From an uncultured Erysipelotrichaceae bacterium (GTDB lineage Bacteria; Bacillota_I; Bacilli_A; Erysipelotrichales; Erysipelotrichaceae), in the NCBI GenBank assembly GCA_934725085.1, contig CAKVAL010000003.1:52689-116688 (forward strand): a stretch of 64,000 nucleotides of DNA, read 5' to 3'. This document shows, one piece after another, positions 61,040 through 64,000 of this stretch (position 1 is its first letter; every line of letters starts with the position of its first letter). The translations under genes were made by a program, and so were the position numbers. The notes below the pieces were generated by a model that saw nothing but the letters and a program-made list of their open reading frames with translations, was not told where the DNA came from and searched no databases.

Positions 61040-63775
61040 ATGAATTTGAATCAAATAGAGAAGGTAGTTAAAAAGGTTGAAAATCTAAGTGAACAATATA
61101 GAAAGATGTCTAATATTGAATTAAGGAATCAGACTTTAATTCTAAGGATTAGACTTAAACAAGGTGAAACTTTGGATGATATCTTACCTGAAGCTTTCGC
61201 AACTGCAAGAGAGGCATCATATAGAGTTAATGGTGAATATCCCTATCATGTTCAATTAATGGGTGGCTATGTTTTACATAATGGTGATATTTCTGAGCAG
61301 GCAACAGGTGAGGGTAAGACTTTAACTAGTGTCTTACCTGCTTATTTAAATGCCTTAGGTGGTAATGGTGTTCATATTGTTACTGTTAATGAATATTTGG
61401 CTCAAAGAGATGCTTATAAGAATGGAAAGATTTTTGATTTTCTTGGTTTAAGCGTTGGTTTAAATAAGAATGGCTTATCTTTAAATGAAAAGAGAAAGGC
61501 TTATAACTGTGATATTACTTATTCAACTAATTCAGAGTTAGGTTTTGATTATTTAAGAGATAACATGGTAACTGATAAAAGTGATAGGGTAATGCGTGGT
61601 TTAAATTATGCTATCATTGATGAAATTGATTCTATCTTGATTGACGATGCCATTACTCCATTAATTATTTCAGGTGAAGCTACTGCTACTAAGGACTTAT
61701 ACTATAAGGCTGATAGAGTAGCTAAGTCTTTAGTTGAAGATAGAGATTATACAATTGATTTAAGAGATAATATTTGCATCTTAAGTGAAGATGGCGTTTT
61801 CAAAGTAGAAAAGTTATTTGGTTTAGATAATTTATATAGCGCCGATAATACTGACTATGTTCGTTATATTAAGAATGCTTTACAGGCTAATTACATAATG
61901 GAAAAGGATGTAGATTATGTAGTTGATAAGGAAATATTAATAGTAGATCCAAATACTGGTAGAACCATGGAAGGTAGACAGTGGTCTAATGGTCTTCATC
62001 AAGCAGTAGAAGCTAAGGAAGGCTTAGATATCAATAGTGAGACTAAGACTGTAGCTTCAATTACTTATCAAAACTTCTTTAGAATGTATAAGAAATTATC
62101 AGGTATTTCAGGTACTGCTAAAACAGAGGAAGAAGAGTTTTTGAAAACTTATAATATGTATGTAATTTCTATTCCTACTAATAAGCCAATTAAAAGGATT
62201 GATTATCCTGATTTTGTCTATGGTACTAAAAGGGCTAAATACAAGGCGGTAGTAGAAGAGATTAATAGAATCCATAAGAAGGGTCAACCAATACTTGTTG
62301 GTACTGTTTCTATTGAAGATAGTGAACTTATATCTTCTATGTTAGATGTTTCTCATACTGTGCTGAATGCTAAGAATCATGAATTAGAAGCAGAAATCAT
62401 CAAGAATGCAGGACAAAAGGATGCTGTTACTATTGCGACTAATATGGCAGGCAGGGGTACTGATATTAAGTTGGGTGATGGTGTTAAAGAACTTGGTGGT
62501 TTGGCAGTTATTGGAACTGAAAGACATAAGTCAAAGAGAATTGATGATCAATTAAGAGGAAGAAGTGGTAGACAAGGTGATCCTGGTTTTTCTAGATTTT
62601 ATGTTTCTTTAGAAGATGATTTAATGGTTCAATATGGTAGTGAAAGACTTGAAGAAAAGTTTTCTAAGATAGGTGATAAAAGAGTTGATTCAAAACAAAT
62701 TATTCATTCAATCGATAATGCTCAAAGAAGAGTTGAAGGCTTGAGTGCTGATTCACGTAAATCATTATTAGATTATGATGATGTTTTAAGACTACAAAGA
62801 GAAACTATCTATAAAGTAAGAGATAATGTTTTATTAAGTGATAATGTGCATGAATATATTAAAGACATGATAAAAAAGACAATTGTTAGACTTGTTAATT
62901 CAAACATGAAAGGTGAAAACATTAGCTATGCTGAAGGTGAAAAGATTATTAGACAATTAAGTTCTGATTCAATAGTTAGTGCTTTAGTATTACCTTTTGT
63001 AGACAAACAAAGAACAATCGAAGTTATATATAATCGTATAATCAACACTTATGATAAGAAGATAAAGGGTATAGAGAATTTGATTTATCCAATAGAAAAG
63101 ACTACTCTTTTAAAGTTTATTGATAATGAGTGGGCAAATCAAATCACAATCATGGATGAATTAAAGTCAAATATTGGATTAAGAGGTTATGCTCAAAACG
63201 ATCCCCTAAAAGCTTATGTAGAAGAGGGTTATAAACTATTTGAACAGATGATGAATGATATTGATGAGAGCTTTATTAGATTCTTACTGACTGTTAATAT
63301 CGTTGATGAAGAAAAGGTTCAAAGAGAAAAGACTTGTTGTTTTATAGGGAAGAAACTAAGTAAATTAAATAGAGCTGAAGATGAAATTAAAGAAGTTTTA
63401 GAGATAGCTTTACAAGTTTCTATTAATGAAGGTTTTGATAACTTTATTTGTGCTATGGATGAAAGTGTAGGTCTTTGGGCTTCTAAACTAATTCTTCAAT
63501 ATAAGAAGATGTATCCAAGTATATCTCTTACTTGTGTTTTTCCTTATGCAAATTATGAAAACAATTGGAACCAAGAATCTAAAGAAGAATACAATAAATT
63601 AAGTAAAGATATCGATTCTATTCACTACATATCTAAAGAGAACTATAAGGGTTTAAACAAGGACTATCTTAATTATTTATTAGATAAGGCCTATAGAATA
63701 GTTCAAATTTCTTCTAAAGAAAACATTAAAGATAGACCGATGTTAACTGATAATAACTCTTTCTATTTAATATAA
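61040..63775 (+). CDS. secA: Preprotein translocase ATPase SecA with C-terminal YpsA/DUF1273-like domain
   Basis: 911 residues. Up to about 760 this is SecA: QATGEGKTLT (Walker A, about 87-96), YSTNSELGFDYLRDNM, IIDEIDSILIDDAITPLIISG shown by DEIDSILIDDA, NMAGRGTDIKLG, QLRGRSGRQGDPG and the helical scaffold and wing. Instead of the usual basic tail and zinc finger, residues 764-895 form a second domain, TCCFIGKKLSKL...FDNFICAMDES-VGLWASKLI...YPSISLTCVFPY, which follows the DUF1273/YpsA (SLOG superfamily) pattern, although its ligand-loop residues (GHR, SG.a.GvD) are altered. SecA drives protein export through SecYEG. The added domain's role is unknown. Monocistronic, with its own promoter and terminator. 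Confidence 0.92.
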   Translation: MNLNQIEKVVKKVENLSEQYRKMSNIELRNQTLILRIRLKQGETLDDILPEAFATAREASYRVNGEYPYHVQLMGGYVLHNGDISEQATGEGKTLTSVLPAYLNALGGNGVHIVTVNEYLAQRDAYKNGKIFDFLGLSVGLNKNGLSLNEKRKAYNCDITYSTNSELGFDYLRDNMVTDKSDRVMRGLNYAIIDEIDSILIDDAITPLIISGEATATKDLYYKADRVAKSLVEDRDYTIDLRDNICILSEDGVFKVEKLFGLDNLYSADNTDYVRYIKNALQANYIMEKDVDYVVDKEILIVDPNTGRTMEGRQWSNGLHQAVEAKEGLDINSETKTVASITYQNFFRMYKKLSGISGTAKTEEEEFLKTYNMYVISIPTNKPIKRIDYPDFVYGTKRAKYKAVVEEINRIHKKGQPILVGTVSIEDSELISSMLDVSHTVLNAKNHELEAEIIKNAGQKDAVTIATNMAGRGTDIKLGDGVKELGGLAVIGTERHKSKRIDDQLRGRSGRQGDPGFSRFYVSLEDDLMVQYGSERLEEKFSKIGDKRVDSKQIIHSIDNAQRRVEGLSADSRKSLLDYDDVLRLQRETIYKVRDNVLLSDNVHEYIKDMIKKTIVRLVNSNMKGENISYAEGEKIIRQLSSDSIVSALVLPFVDKQRTIEVIYNRIINTYDKKIKGIENLIYPIEKTTLLKFIDNEWANQITIMDELKSNIGLRGYAQNDPLKAYVEEGYKLFEQMMNDIDESFIRFLLTVNIVDEEKVQREKTCCFIGKKLSKLNRAEDEIKEVLEIALQVSINEGFDNFICAMDESVGLWASKLILQYKKMYPSISLTCVFPYANYENNWNQESKEEYNKLSKDIDSIHYISKENYKGLNKDYLNYLLDKAYRIVQISSKENIKDRPMLTDNNSFYLI

Positions 63776-63779
63776 GACA

Positions 63780-63823
63780 ACTGGCTAAATAATGTGTCGC
63801 TACTTGGTTAAAATAATGTGTCG
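63780..63823 (+). repeat. Two imperfect 20-base direct repeats after secA
   Basis: ACTGGCTAAATAATGTGTCG (63780-63799) and CTTGGTTAAAATAATGTGTCG with 13 identical end bases AAATAATGTGTCG (63787-63799 and 63811-63823). A diverged inverted copy is visible around 63959-63978. Multiple short end repeats like this occur at IS21-type insertion sequence ends, but no transposase is in view. Confidence 0.6.
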
Positions 63824-63832
63824 TTTTTACAG

Positions 63833-63858
63833 AAATGCTTATTTTATAAGCATTTTTT
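63833..63858 (+). terminator. Terminator after secA
   Basis: Ten-base stem AAATGCTTAT / ATAAGCATTT with loop TTT (63833-63855) and T run to 63858. Confidence 0.9.
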
Positions 63859-63874
63859 AATAGTCATCTTTACA

Positions 63875-63906
63875 TTGACAAGACCTTGCGGGGGGGGGGG
63901 TATATT
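63875..63906 (+). promoter_or_regulatory. Candidate phase-variable promoter with poly-G spacer
   Basis: A perfect -35, TTGACA (63875-63880), and a -10-like TATATT (63901-63906) are 20 bases apart, and 11 of these 20 spacer bases are a G run. No open reading frame starts between it and the window end. Confidence 0.5.
63890..63900 (+). repeat. Poly-G tract of 11
   Basis: Eleven consecutive G in a very AT-rich context. GGGTATATT at its 3' edge has an inverted partner AATATACCC at 63940-63948, and another TATACCC lies at 63976-63982. Confidence 0.9.
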
Positions 63907-64000
63907 TATTATGTAAGCGAATTTGTAGAGCGTCAAACTAATATACCCATTTATAATTAATAAACGACAAATTATTATACCCAACAGTAATTGGTCAATA

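Noticed and set aside
63890..63900. Poly-G tract as a pure sequencing artefact
   Set aside because: It is flanked on both sides by specific sequence and fits a promoter spacer; still, read-level checking is needed, so the claim is kept as a candidate.
1..64000. tRNA, rRNA, tmRNA or CRISPR arrays
   Set aside because: No cloverleaf-like segments, rRNA core sequences or regularly spaced repeats were seen on reading; a tRNAscan run would settle it.

Overview
The window is AT-rich bacterial chromosome from a low-GC, Gram-positive (Firmicutes/Bacillota) anaerobe. The gene set (RecU next to a class A PBP, GpsB next to a B-type RNase P RNA, YqeG-YqeH-YhbY-YqeK-RsfS, DnaD, YhaM, a T-box, purine and ZTP riboswitches) is Bacilli-like. 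Pyruvate:ferredoxin oxidoreductase plus a rubredoxin-tailed flavodiiron protein point to fermentative anaerobic life. An Erysipelotrichia-like gut organism would fit, but that placement is inference. The window is almost entirely coding and I see no tRNA, rRNA, CRISPR array or prophage.

Layout. 1-6.5 kb: a cell-surface operon (3' end of an unknown protein, a secreted GH73 glucosaminidase, a membrane-anchored PASTA/tandem-repeat protein, an ATP-grasp enzyme). 6.5-11.8 kb: nifJ, an unrecognised gene and plsY. 11.8-20.7 kb: one packed ten-gene operon, parE-parC-yqeG-yqeH-yhbY-yqeK-rsfS-yqeM-dnaD-nth. 20.6-25.5 kb: a DUF1846 gene, a four-domain flavodiiron protein, a SpoU-like methyltransferase and a radical SAM protein. 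25.5-32.5 kb: truB-ribF-rsmF, an Asp23-like gene, pbp1A-recU (reverse) and gpsB. 32.5-45.8 kb: rnpB, then purine biosynthesis in two blocks: a guanine-type riboswitch before purC-purF, and a ZTP riboswitch before fhs-purE-purM-purN-purH-purD-purL. 45.8-52 kb: ACT protein, UPF0210 protein, pgsA, recA, a glycosyltransferase-RecX fusion and yhaM. 52-56 kb: two glycoside hydrolases. 56-64 kb: rplK-rplA with an L1-type leader, a T-box-controlled pheST, and a secA whose product carries a C-terminal YpsA/DUF1273-like domain.

How it works together. The purine block makes IMP from PRPP; its first block appears gated by guanine and its second by ZTP/ZMP, which reports one-carbon folate shortage and so fits control of fhs and the formyl-folate-dependent steps. 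The recA region combines recombination with lipid synthesis (pgsA, GT-RecX). Recurrent oddities are gene fusions (GT-RecX, SecA-YpsA) and at least eight transcription units whose -10 box lies only 6-8 bases before the start codon, implying leaderless mRNAs. The last 225 bases hold an 11-base G tract lying exactly between a perfect -35 and a -10-like box, a candidate phase-variable promoter.
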